Assembly (NCBI GenBank): GCA_000708835.1
Contig: DF237775.1
Location: 1 to 29,044, forward strand
Reading direction: 5' to 3'
Length of the DNA: 29,044 nucleotides
DNA from: Klebsormidium nitens
Taxonomy: Eukaryota; Streptophyta; Klebsormidiophyceae; Klebsormidiales; Klebsormidiaceae
Below the pieces are notes generated by a model. It searched no databases, had not been told where the DNA came from, and was given only the letters and a program-made list of their open reading frames with translations. Positions 10,535 to 20,984 of this stretch are shown here, piece after piece. Every line of letters begins with the position of its first letter. The first letter of the stretch is position 1. The position numbers were made by a program, and so were the translations under genes.

Positions 10535-12311
10535 TTACCGACCTCAGGCGCCACCAGGAGCACTAGCACCTGCAGATCCACCATAAGAGGGTTCGAGGAT
10601 GTCCTTTGGCACGTTTTGAATTCCCTATGTTGCTCTACTACACCCACTGGTTATCTGGTAGCTTTACGGAGCCTATCTGCAAGGGGTGATCTCTGAACAG
10701 ATGCAGAAGTTTATGCGCTTGCATCAATGAAAGCAACAATTACGGGGCTCAGAATTTGGAAACGACACGGGTCGCTTCTTCAGACCATGAGCTCAACGCG
10801 TTCGAAATGCAGTGAGACCTCACGGAATGATCTAAGCTCCGCCAAGATCCAGATGCGAAATGGATAGCCTAATGACGAGGATTATCAGCATTAGCATCAC
10901 TCACAGTGATCAATGCCCCTGACCCGCTCAAGACCGTTTATGGGCTTTGAGCCGCTGCCCCCCGGAGGTGGCGGCGGCCGTCCTCCTCCTCCCCCCCACC
11001 CCCGCCNCCCCACCCCCNCCCCCGCCCGCCCCCGCCCGTCCGACTCGACGCTCGTCCGTCCCTTTCCGTACGACGNNNNNNNNNNNNNNNNNNNNNNNNN
11101 NNNNNNNNNNNNNNNNNNNNNNNNNNNNNNNNNNNNNNNNNNNNNNNNNNNNNNNNNNNNNNNNNNNNNNNNNNNNNNNNNNNNNNNNNNNNNNNNNNNN
11201 NNNNNNNNNNNNNNNNNNNNNNNNNNNNNNNNNNNNNNNNNNNNNNNNNNNNNNNNNNNNNNNNNNNNNNNNNNNNNNNNNNNNNNNNNNNNNNNNNNNN
11301 NNNNNNNNNNNNNNNNNNNNNNNNGTCCGGCCGGCGGGCCGGCCCGCCGTCCTACCCCCCTACCCCCCCCACCCCCGACCCACCCCCAACCCCGACCCCC
11401 CGCCGACCCCCCCGCCCGCCCGACATGCATTGCCTCCTTTTCCAGAGGCTGGCTTTGAAGTCTCATCCTGCTTGGTCAAGCAACCAGGGGTTGAGCTGCT
11501 GATCTTCAGGATCCCCTTGCTCGCGAAGGTCTCACTCAGTCTCACAGTCTCAATTACAACAAAGCATGATTAGGAAGATTCCATGAACCCAGGAATTGAC
11601 AATCTGCACCAGGCTGTGTTTTATGCCAGATGACCCATTGCAGATCAGAAACGAACAGTCAAACTACAAGATTGTTAACGTGGTGAACCTGGTTGAGCTG
11701 TGTCTTGAATCAAACTGATCACAGAGTGATGCTGGCACTCACCCCAAACATCGTCGACAAGCTGCAGGAATGGGAAAGCAGAAAGGGTCAGAAGAGCCAG
11801 CCAGACGAAGCAGGAGCCTTAACCTCTTGTTGTCTGACCACTACAAATGGGATACAATATCAGCTTGCATAACTTGCTGAAACCAAGACAGTTCTCCCCA
11901 GCTCTCAAAGCTTTCACCTAAACAATTGTTGCAAAACTTGAGCATTCAAGGCAGTGCAGGCAGATGCGACCTCAAGTGAAGAGCATGTGAATTGCACTTG
12001 CCAGATGGGTTCAAGGCAAGCCAAAGGCATCAAAGACGAAGAGGCAGACTCACAAGAAGGCGATGCCATTCACAATTGCCCAGAAGAAATCCAGGATGGC
12101 CCCCAGCCTCCAGGGGGGGCGGTCCACCACCTGCAAAATCTCAACTTTGATTTAGGGTTGAAATTAGAAACAAACGATGCCGAACAGGTTTCACAACAAA
12201 TGAGAAGTTGCACTTTAGAATCACAAGAATTCACAAGAAGCCTTTTGCCTGAGGCCTAAAGGCAAGAAGATATTGAGGGGCACTTACCTGACCATCCTTT
12301 ATGTACGCCAT
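10535..12311 (-). CDS. SELENOK: selenoprotein K (SELENOK) with in-frame UGA selenocysteine, 5 exons, exon 4 interrupted by a gap
   Basis: Minus-strand exons: 12311-12288, 12130-12054, 11761-11743, 11467-10905, 10569-10535. Exons 1-3 encode 40 residues: MAYIKDGQVVDRPPWRLG, then a membrane helix starting AILDFFWAIVNGIAFFL, then STMFG. This is the SELENOK N-terminus (animal form MVYISNGQVLD..PWRL..DFFWG), a small single-span ER membrane protein; in animals it acts in ER-associated degradation with p97 and as a DHHC6 palmitoylation partner. Exon 4 begins DETSKPASGKGG, becomes Gly/Arg-rich, and ends GLERVRGIDH, close to the plant-type GLDNVRGIDH tail. Exon 5 encodes (C)ASAPGGA-U-GR-stop, where U is TGA at 10546-10544 and the stop is TAA at 10537-10535; U-G-R is the family C-terminus. 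A SECIS lies downstream. Exon 4 as given is 563 nt including 249 N, has frame-breaking poly-G runs and a TAG at 11362-11360, and its length is one base off the phase needed. These are most likely assembly errors, so the tail length is unknown. Confidence 0.9.
11007..11324. other. assembly gap (249 N) plus two single unknown bases inside SELENOK exon 4
   Basis: A run of N covers 11076-11324, and single N bases sit at 11007 and 11018. The flanks (about 10965-11425) are extremely C-rich on the plus strand with long homopolymers. On the minus strand they are the GGN-rich code of a Gly/Arg-rich tail. The gap size may be an estimate, and bases next to the gap are probably unreliable. Confidence 0.98.
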
Positions 12312-12375
12312 AAGGGCGGCCTTGGCCTCATGAGCTGCTCTCAAAGAACAACTTGGTCCCAAGTCCTTGACTAGG

Positions 12376-12693
12376 TACCGTAGAGCGCCCAAAACCGGAT
12401 CAAGTACCATAATAGTGGATCACCTCCGCCCTAAACTGGACCTATCTTGATCCAGTCTCGTATTTCCAACTGTCTAAAACTGGATCAGCTCTTTTGTGCG
12501 TAAAACCGAGGTTTTTGACTCCGAAGCATGACCTAAAGTTGGTCAAATCTGGATCCAAGAGCATCGGCAGATAGCCCTTAGAAAATTTGGATATGTGGAG
12601 AAAACCGCACTTCAAAAAAATAATTTCGTCAAAAAATATTGCAAATAAGCGGTGCACAAAATAAGGTGATCCAGTAATGGGCGCTCTACGGTA
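12376..12693. mobile_element. 318-bp non-autonomous terminal-inverted-repeat element (MITE-like)
   Basis: The left end TACCGTAGAGCGCCCA (12376-12391) is exactly inverted at the right end, TGGGCGCTCTACGGTA (12678-12693). The match resumes after four bases (CGGATCAAG on the left, TGGATCACC inverted on the right). If the outermost TA is a target duplication, the ends are TA|CCGTAGAGCGCCCA, as for mariner/Stowaway-like elements. There is no coding capacity. The interior repeats a GGATC/GATCC core many times (for example near 12396, 12417, 12450, 12482, 12551 and 12669). It lies 65 bp upstream of the SELENOK ATG, so within its promoter or 5' UTR. The superfamily is an inference from the TA ends. 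Confidence 0.75.
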
Positions 12694-13554
12694 TTATATG
12701 TCAATGAGGGCTTCACAAATTACTCAGTCTGCATCACCACGCATGCAGATCTTCTTTATTTCTTCATTTCCTTGGATCTAGACCGGTCATTACATCGGCG
12801 TATGCTTCTCTGCAAGGAGCTTTTGAACACCGTTTTAACTCGCTCATTTGGTTACCTTTTCCAACAGCAAACAGACGGACCATCTAAATTGAGTAGGTAC
12901 CTTGAGAAAGTAAAATCCACACGATCAGGGCAAAAGGAGGCCAAAATACGGCCTGATTTCCCGCTCCTAATATTCTACAAGAGCAAGACGCTATAGCCTT
13001 AGGATCGAAAAACTTCCTCCAATCATGCAGTGCCTTTGCTCCCCTTCTGTTTGGAATCCGTTCAGGGTAATTCAGGGTGATCAAGAGAGCAAGCCATTCT
13101 CCAGCATTGGCGACAAACCTACCCAGTGCCTCTCCCCTCCTCCCTTCTGTGCGTTACAGGAGGCTTTAGCCTATGAGGGCGGTGAGGCTGCTGCGATCTT
13201 GTTTTATGCATAGGAAACAAGCTCAGAGTCGTTCTTAGGCACGGTGGAGTGGCCTGGGCAGTCTGGGCCTTGTGGTCCGCCCTGTGCTGGGCGAATGTCC
13301 TGGGCAATGTAAAGCAGGTTACTGTTCAGGAGCTGGAAGGGCCATCTGTGATAGAGTTTCAGGGGCTTGCCGTTTTAGTAGATGGGTCCCGCAAAGACAC
13401 AGAGACGCAGCCAGTCTAGCATGTTCTGAGCTGCAGAACGTGCAATTGGACTCAAGAGGTGCACAAACGCAAATTTTGACAGGGGAGCGGATTTCTGCTT
13501 TGCGAAGTTGTTGTGATAGTGGCGACAAACTCTGGGATCACATACACAAGCAAA
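12694..13554. other. upstream region of the TMEM115-like gene, shared divergently with SELENOK
   Basis: I recognise no conserved gene. With the MITE it separates the divergent SELENOK (minus) and TMEM115 (plus) start codons, about 1.24 kb apart, and probably contains both promoters. One frame without an ATG stays open at about 13183-13410 on the plus strand and reads as Ala/Trp-rich then VDGSRKD. I cannot assign it and treat it as chance or a decayed repeat. Confidence 0.4.
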
Positions 13555-16500
13555 ATGAGTAGCTCTGGCCTGCAGCCGGTGAGTTTCTTCTCTTACTCGT
13601 CTAATTTGCTGACAGACGGCATTGCTGGACCTGAAGTAGTATTTTGAATGGATCAAATCCCGAGGCTATTGCAGACTGTACAAATTTTGCAGTTTGATTT
13701 TGCAGGGCCCTCAAATCAGAATGCAGAATTTCTAAAAGAATCAGGCCTGAAGTCTGATGATTGTGGTACTAATATGAGAAGCCTGGAACATTCTTACACA
13801 AATCACAAAGAAAAAACAGTCAAGTGTTTACTTAAAAAAGCAAGTCAGTTGTCGCACGCAATGTTTCTGCCACTTCGCAAGTATGTGCTGTCTTCTTGTC
13901 AGGCTAGACAAAAACGCTCACTCAGATCTTTTCTGATTGCAGCTTCAGAATGCCTTCAGTGGCTTCACAAGATTGTCCAAGGGGATCGCGGTGCTTCTTG
14001 CAGTTGGGTTTCTGGTTGTGACGGTGCTTCCATGGGCGTTGGAGTATGTGGCCTTGGTGCCCGGCAAGTGCGTACCTTCGTAGTTTCCCTCACCTTGTCG
14101 TACTCTTGAGCAGATGTGCATGTTTTCTCTATTCGAATCGACATTGCGGAGGTTCTTCTTCAGTCTGTTTGAAGATGACACTGCGTGCATCGCAAGCTGT
14201 TCATTAGAATGCTAGTCGCCTTTGTGCAGGTGCGCAACGATCAATCTTTCTTTAAGTGGTTAAAAGTATGTGTCCCTTTCTTGTGCAGGTCCATCCCTAT
14301 GGCATGGAATCTTCTGACAGCTGGCTACATAGAAAAGTCGCTTCTCAGCGTGAGTAAATTCCACCCATTCCGTACCTAGTAAGATGTCGACAAGACGACA
14401 CTTGGCAAAGGTTTGTCTGCGCTTCACCTCTCATCTGGACACCGTAGATTGTCTCCATGCTCTGCTCTAGCTGGTCAAAACTGATTGAAGTTTCTTGCCA
14501 CCACTTTGGGCTTCTGATACCAAGATTGGACTTAACAGCCTTCTTGCGTACAGCAGAACTGAATTGAATCTTCTCCTACTTGCAGGCAATTGTCAATGTT
14601 CTGGCCGTTCTTTTCATCGGGAAGACCTTGGAGCCAATCTGGGGTTCCAAGGAGTTCCTGAAGTTCATCGTCTTGGTTAACCTCTTCACAGGGGCTAGCA
14701 CCTTTGCCACAATGATCTTCTTGTACTTTTGCACAATGAACGAGGACTTCTTGTGAGTGGTTCACCCCTTGCCTTACCTCGCAACGTGCTTTATGGGTCA
14801 CTATTATCAACATGCAGTTGCTTGTCAATCTTATGGCGGATCGTATCCCACTAATCAGAGGTTGTGATTTTTGCTTCGGATACATGTAAAGATTGCCTGA
14901 CGTGGGCGTCACCTCGTTCTTGTCCGCTGCTTCGTAAGCCGCTTGACTGGGCCCAGATTACTTTAGAGAAACACTCGAATCTATTCCTTCCTCCAGGTAT
15001 CCAAAAATCTCGGGCTTTCATGGGGTGGTGGCCGGTTTCCTTGTGGCCATCAAGCAGCTGATGCCAGACCAGGAGATCACAGCCTTCTTTGTCTTCAAGT
15101 TCAGGGCCAAGGTACGTGCTGATAGACTGGAGAACCAGCGGTGCTCGGTATGCCTCTGGTGGACCACCACGCGATTCGTCAGGCAACAGCATTGGATATG
15201 CGATCGTTCCCTGTTTAGGGCTCGCCCAGTGTCAAGCTCCACATTCAATTGCTTCGAAGTTGATAGCTGAAAGTTGTTCTTGGCTGACTAGCGATTCAAC
15301 TTCGTTCGTTGACTCCTGTCTGCAGCACGTTCCGTCTCTGTTCGTGCTGGTCAGCGTCGTTTTGTCCCTCCTTGCTGGGGACGCCGTTCAGCTCCTTCCC
15401 TTCATCCTGTTTGGCACCTATGGCAGCTGGCTCTACCTGCGCTTCTTCCAAACCCGGTCGGAGAGTAACTTGAGGGGGGACCCAAGCGACGAGTTCGGCT
15501 TCGACACTTTCTTCCCGGAAGTTGTTCGGTGCGGATATCTTCCCTGATAACAAACCGAGAGTATTGCAGCATCTCCCTTCTGGGAACTGAAGTTCCACGT
15601 ATCTGCTTATGTTGCACTGCGGAACGAGCAGTTTAGTCTACATAGCATTTTCCTCCGCCTTGGTACTGCATGGATCCTCGTCTTTTGCAAAAATAATAGA
15701 TTATCAACCTCGGCAGAAAACGGTACTTGGATGGTTGTTCCCTCCAAAATAAAGTGTCAATTTGCGTCGGATTAGCTCGTAGGCGCCAACGTTTTGGAAG
15801 CGTATGATCCCGAATGTCGCTTGAGCTGAAAAAACATGCGGTTGCAAGTGCCATGACGAAACGAAAGTTGGTACTCTTTTTCGCTTCCAGCCCTGCGATC
15901 CGGCCAGTAACGACAATCCTGAGCAAGATCTTTTGTGGGAGACGGTCCGCAGAGGGTGAAGAGGGAACGGGCCACATCTTAGGGGGCAAGCCTTTACCGG
16001 GCTCCGATCCTGCCGAAGCGACACGGCGAAGGTACAGGCCTGATGTTTTGCTCTCTAGACCATGGTTGCCACGGCTGAAGGAGAACGCTTTTCATTACGC
16101 CTGACTAGACATCAGCGGCTGGCGACCTCTAGAGTATTTGAGCGGGCTTTTTGAATTCTTTGTCACTGTCAGCAGAGTTTGTTGGTCTCCGCTCTAGCAG
16201 AGTCAACTCTGACGAACGGTGCAAGGTGAGTCGCTTAGACCTTCTCCCATTGCCGTGTAGGTGGAGTGGCATGTATCCGTGAACCTGCTTGCCACGTTCC
16301 TTCAGCACCTTAATTGAAGGCCGTCAAGGTGCCCGTGGTTCTCTATGAGCAAGCCTGCAGAGGTTTGGCGCCAGGATACATTTGAATGCGCCGAAGAGTA
16401 CAAATCCTGCATTGATCAGAGGTTGCGGTTCGTGCTCCCTGTCTGAAGTCCTTACTTTGAGTTACTTTCTGGTTCTTAATTCAAGTTGCAAGAAAGCCAT

Positions 16501-16780
16501 CGGGGCCACCCCTGGTTGTTGGTTGTGGCAGGAGCGGTCTCGATGAACGGCTGTGGCCTCATCTCAAGGGCTCAGAACAGCAGTGAGAAACTCATTGACA
16601 AGAGGCAAATGGGTGCTGCTTTCTTGTAGGGAGCGAGGAGCCCGTGCTTTGGAAGAGAGGTTGGCTGCGGCTGCCCAAAACGCAACAGGGGCGGCGGACG
16701 GTGGGGCGTCAAGTCTCCCAGTTTCTAGCAAGCCGCCTGGGATGGGCAAGGAAAAGGCACCCGCTGACGAAAGCGTCTGA
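13555..16780 (+). CDS. TMEM115: TMEM115-type rhomboid-like Golgi membrane protein, 8 exons
   Basis: Exons: 13555-13578, 13943-14067, 14289-14349, 14586-14752, 14997-15111, 15326-15528, 15891-16031, 16630-16780. They total 987 nt, 328 aa, all GT..AG with consistent phases. The family (human TMEM115, Arabidopsis At3g07950) consists of catalytically inactive rhomboid-like proteins of the Golgi. The human protein binds the COG complex and affects retrograde transport. Visible landmarks are MSSSGLQP at the start, a hydrophobic segment at about residues 24-46, AWNLLTAGYIEKS (about 55-67), the block KTLEPIWGSKEFLKF after residue 80, GFHGVVAGFLVAIKQLMPDQE (about 132-152), and GTYGSWLYLRFF then LRGDPSDEFGFDTFFPE before residue 231. 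The cytosolic tail contains PLPGSDPAEATRRRERGARA and LEERL, a strongly conserved family signature. I see no rhomboid GxSG serine motif, as expected for a pseudoprotease. Exon 1 encodes only eight residues and is easily missed. The last 35 residues are low-complexity and family-variable. Confidence 0.93.
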
Positions 16781-17873
16781 CACATCGAGTTAGTGAAGTT
16801 TAGCAGACAACTTGTTGCTCTTACAGCCTGGTGTAGATAGTTTTGGAAGGTTCTTGTAAGCAGTCTGGTCTGATCGATGTGTGCAAACATGCTCTCCCCT
16901 GCGACTCAGGATCATAACATCAAGCTCAACGATGTCAAGTCTGCGCAGCGGATCACCGCTTGTGACAGGTTGGGTGCAAGCAGGATCCACTTTCAAGAAA
17001 GCTTCAAGAACGTCGAATCATACAAGGTGCAAGGTGACACTCCGCTCGTCCTTTGCTGTACATATTGCAAGGGTTTGAGACACTGCAGTGTGTCTCAGCA
17101 TCTCGGCGAAGCAGTCACTTGAGACCTCATTGTATGCAATTGTTGAGGCCGTGTAGTATAAGCCATTTCAAGAGCTGCCGAAAGTCTTCTGCTTCTTCTA
17201 AATGGGGTATGTCCCTGATACATGATGGTAAGCAAGCTGCTTGGGTCACGTCATCTTAATTGACTGCTTTCCATGACTGCCATGATGAATAGTACATGTA
17301 AGCAAGCTGCACGGTCATCAAACCATGATAAATGGAACATCATATATGGTGTACATGACGAGATGCTGCATCCTGCGCGGACAGAGTCCATGTCTCCATG
17401 TGCAGATTGTCGTCTGCGCAATGACTGCCACCGCTCGAATAATGGAAGCAGCTCGTGTGCGCGCGTACGCGCGTACAGTGGGCATGCGTTCCAAGTTCTG
17501 TTGCAACAGGATTGATTCTGCATTTACTTTTGCATAATGCACCGGTTCAGTGACATCATGATTCACGGGGACAATTCTACAGCGCAATGGCGGCCTCAAC
17601 TTTCAAGCAAGCTTGCCCAAGGCCAATTCCAATTCTGCCACAAATCCGCAGCATTGGTTGTCTCTCCCCCGTGAGTACGCTGTGGGTAGGTTCCTCCACT
17701 CAGCTGCAACCTTGATTCCGGTGACCAAGACGGCTTGTTCTTATGTGCTCGGATTGCACCATATACAGCCACCCCAGCACCTTCAGAACCCCATCCAGAT
17801 TACTTTGAGCAAGAAAACCTGGGTTTTCGGCCTCCAATTGACTGACGCCCCACTTCCCTGAAAGCTGAGGAGA
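16781..17873. other. intergenic region between TMEM115 and caleosin
   Basis: This contains the TMEM115 3' UTR and the presumed caleosin promoter and 5' UTR. I see no conserved coding sequence. A short direct repeat, TAAGCAAGCTGC, occurs near 17230 and 17296. A self-complementary stretch with GCGCGTAC repeated lies around 17460-17476. Confidence 0.4.
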
Positions 17874-20800
17874 ATGCTGGGTTTTTCTCGGCATGATGTG
17901 AAGGTGGCAGCATTGGCAATTGTGATGATGCTGGTCATGCCCGGTAAGCAGACTCAGCTGACGGGCCAACCTTTTCTGTCAAGGCCACAACGTCATTCGT
18001 GTCTGAGTCATCAAAAACTTGCCATGCCTGAGAAGCAGTGGATTCTTCCAAATTGAAAGGGTGATGTTGCTTTTGTCAAAGCCTTGCATCAGGTCATTCG
18101 TGTCTGAGTCATCACAAACTTGCCATGCCTGAGAAGCATTGGATTCTTCCAAATCGAAAGGGTGATGTTGCTTTTGTCAAAGCCTTGCATCAGGCATCGG
18201 AATGGCTTGCAGCAGGTGCCAGGGCAGTATGGCAATGCAAAGGCTATTTCTTGAAACGATGAGCTCCAGTTGGTCAATTCAGTTGCCCAGCATACTCCTT
18301 TCCAATGTGACGTCACTGTGGTCAGACTGTATCCTTACGAGGAGCTTCCATACACTTGGAACCATGATGCTGAGTCAACCTGCTTTTCTTTTGAAAGTCG
18401 GTGCCTGCATCTCCCTGTTCATTGTTCACTTGCAACATTGTCCTTCCACTGGCTCCTTTCTGGAGCACTTACATTCCACCTGCCATGACAATAGCTTGCT
18501 TGTTGCGCTTACATTTTGTTGCAGATTGGGTATCATAACTGCCTAGGCATCCCTGAGCAGCTCCACAGCTTGGACGGCATTGCCTGGCATATGGCCTAAC
18601 ATGAATCCAGCCTAGCTGTCTGTCCCTGCAAGATGATCATGATTTTGAAGTGGCGCGGTAAAGATTACCCATGCAGGCCCCTCCCTGTTCTCCCTCTAGG
18701 TCTGCAGCCCACCCCGCGGGTTCCCGACACATCCTACAGGGCCAACCCCAGCACACTACAGCAGCATGTGGAGTACTTTGACAGGAACCGTGACGGGGTC
18801 ATCAGCCTGCCTGAGACTTTTGAAAGTAAGCTGCACGGGCACGCAGATCTATCCAAACTTGACCCTTTCAATCTGTTTGAATTGGAAAATTTCAACACAT
18901 TCAAGAAGCCTAATGTTCAGAATGGCCGCTTCTGCCCAAGCAGACATGACCGGGCATCTAGCTTCCTCCATTCGTAGCAATGCTATTCCACACCCGCGCA
19001 CAAGCACACGTGAACAACAATCTAAAGCCATTCATTAACCTTGCTTGATTTCTTGTGAGGATTGGATTTGAAGCCCTAGTCCTTGTGGCTAGAGCCTCAG
19101 ACACATGATGGCAAAGCGGGGCAATTGCAGATCTACCGGATCTCTTTTCTGTTTTCGTAAGAATCAAAGAAGCCCAGGTTTGGGCCGCGACACTCCTCCA
19201 GAGAAAAATCCTGTGATGCCAGTCAATCAACTGACTGGCCGACACGCAATTGTGCAGGCCTCAACCGGTTGGGTTTTAACTGGTGGGGCAACTTTTACCG
19301 AGCCCCATTCATCAATTGGGGCCTGACGATGGGGCTATATGTCAAAGGGTTCCCTCCTCTTAGCTTGGTACGTCATTGCTTTGCTATCCAGGCTTACAAT
19401 TTTGCACAAAGTCCAAAAGGCTCTTGCAAAAGAACCCTCGTCATAGTCAGCTCCCATCGTTGATGCAGCAAAGGGTTTCGCGTAGATTCAATTCACACGA
19501 GGGTAACCAGATTTGCTGCCTCCATGCGTTCTGCCATTCTTAATGAGAACTGACGAGTGCTTGCGTTGCTAGCAGCCCTCAACGGCGTGTTTCTACATAC
19601 AACTTTGGTATCCTTGAAGATCATGCATGAGCAGCTAAGATCCGCTCTGAAGTATCTGACTGGGTTGGTTTCTTTGGTCCAAGGCTTCAACCCTCTAGCC
19701 AGAGGTAAATGCAAATTACTGACTTGTGCTTGAAGTACAGCGAAGTCCTCAAGCGAACGTCCCTCCTCAAGAGAACCCTTTCAATCCCAAGAGCCTACGC
19801 ATCAAGTTATGCGGAAATGCTGATTCTGCGCTTGCTCAAGAAGCTATTGAACATAGGACATAGAGCTTCTTGATGCTCCAGCCAACACACAGGGCTTCTC
19901 CCGGCAGCCACAGCTCGCAACATGCCTGACAAAAGCACCGTTCTTGATTCTGCAGTCGTCGCTCATCTCTCCGGCCTTCTGGAACCACCTTCTGTCGTTC
20001 GACTTCCAGTTGCGGGTCCCCATCCAGACCATCCACCAGACGATCCACCCCAGCGACTCGGGCGTGTACGACAAGAACGGGCAGTGAGCGTCTCGCCTCG
20101 TCTGCATTTATACCCTCACCGCACCTTCTCGCCCAGACGCAGTTCTTGATGGGACCGATCTCTTAAGGCTCAGGAATGTATTTCGTCCTTCGCAAGTGCT
20201 TTTGCAGTCAGGAGAATCCAAAGACTTAAAGCCGCAGCTGTTTAGTTTTATCCGCTCTTTTGCAACTTCGCGTTTCTCCATGTAGGGTTAAGCACCAGTC
20301 CTCGTGCTTCCTGGAACAGAGGACACCTCACCGTCGCTCATAACCGAAACTCTGCCTTGCTCTGACTTTTTCCTTGGTTCAATACCTTCTTAGGTTCAAT
20401 GAAGCGAAGTTCGAGCGGCTGATGTCGTTCGACAAGGCCGGCAAAGGCGGCATCAATCGGTGCGAAATGACCCGCTTCATCAAGGCAAACAACAACCCTC
20501 CAGACGTACCCGGCAAGTGAGTGACTGTGCGGACTATGCAGCCCTCGGCTTTCGGCCTAGGATGTACGTTTGAAGAGCACAGTCACCATATGCTCACTGA
20601 TGCCGCCCTTTTTGATGGAGCGATGCTAAGTCACTCCGTTTTCTGGGCAGCTTTGGGTATTCAGCGCGAAGACTATCATTGTTCCTTCGATCGTCTCATT
20701 GAAGCGGTAGTGTACTCTGCGGTGTTGCATTTCCGAAACGGGTGTGACGCCATCTGAAGTGTATGCACTCCGCTCACCCAGGATCAAGCTCTGTGTGCAG

Positions 20801-20984
20801 TATCGGTTCCAAATTCGAGTGGTTCAATGTGTTCGAGATCCTGCACGACGACAAAGGCGTCATGAGCAGGGAGAAACTCCTCAAGATGTACAACGGGTCC
20901 GTGTTTGAGGAGATCGAGCGCGCGGTCGCTGCTAAGAAGGGCATCCAGACCGTGAGGACCTCCGCAATGAAGAACGATGCTTAG
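17874..20984 (+). CDS. caleosin / peroxygenase, 6 exons
   Basis: Exons: 17874-17943, 18700-18825, 19258-19367, 19956-20083, 20394-20516, 20801-20984. They total 741 nt, 246 aa, phases consistent. Caleosins are Ca-binding haem peroxygenases of lipid droplets or ER that use fatty-acid hydroperoxides to hydroxylate or epoxidise lipids (oxylipin pathway). The first haem-ligand histidine is H46 in LQQHVEYFD. It is followed by a complete EF-hand loop at 51-62, DRNRDGVISLPE. The family block SLNRLGFNWWGNFYRAPFIN comes next. The second conserved histidine is H133 in IHQTIHPSDSGVYD. The C-terminal half has FNEAKFERLMSFDKAGKGGI and KFEWFNVFEILHDDKGVMSR, with LLKMYNGSVFEEIE, matching the caleosin tail (family: LAKDEDGFLSKEA..CFDGSLFE). 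The N-terminus is short and hydrophobic (about residues 10-23, VAALAIVMMLVMP), signal-anchor-like. I do not see a typical Pro-knot. Exon 4 could instead start at 20010, since the stretch 19956-20009 is in phase and open. Intron 1 carries a 101-bp tandem duplication. Confidence 0.9.
17992..18193. repeat. 101-bp tandem duplication in caleosin intron 1
   Basis: Copy 1 is 17992-18092 and copy 2 is 18093-18193, directly adjacent. Each begins GTCATTCGTGTCTGAGTCAT and ends GCCTTGCATCAG. I count three substitutions (near 18016, 18038 and 18057 of copy 1) and no indels, so the duplication is recent or kept similar. Confidence 0.95.

Noticed and set aside
10144-10566. 140-codon open frame on the plus strand
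   Set aside because: It overlaps antisense the SELENOK last exon and SECIS, whose structure explains the sequence; the plus-strand protein has no recognisable motif.
10897-11573. Long Pro/Arg-rich frames on the plus strand through the N gap
   Set aside because: They exist only because N is counted as open and the DNA is C-rich; the minus strand carries the SELENOK Gly-rich exon.
11954-12259. 101-codon plus-strand ORF
   Set aside because: It lies antisense to SELENOK exon 2 and its flanking introns and shows no family resemblance.
13183-13410. ATG-less open frame with Ala/Trp-rich text and VDGSRKD, slightly like a retroelement RNase H start
   Set aside because: It is too short, with no other retroelement domain nearby and no repeats flanking it; not enough to call an element.
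19050-19110. tRNA B-box-like stretch on the minus strand (GGGCTTCAAATCC) suggesting a SINE or tRNA
   Set aside because: It has two mismatches to the B-box and no acceptor or anticodon stem, and it lies within caleosin intron 2.
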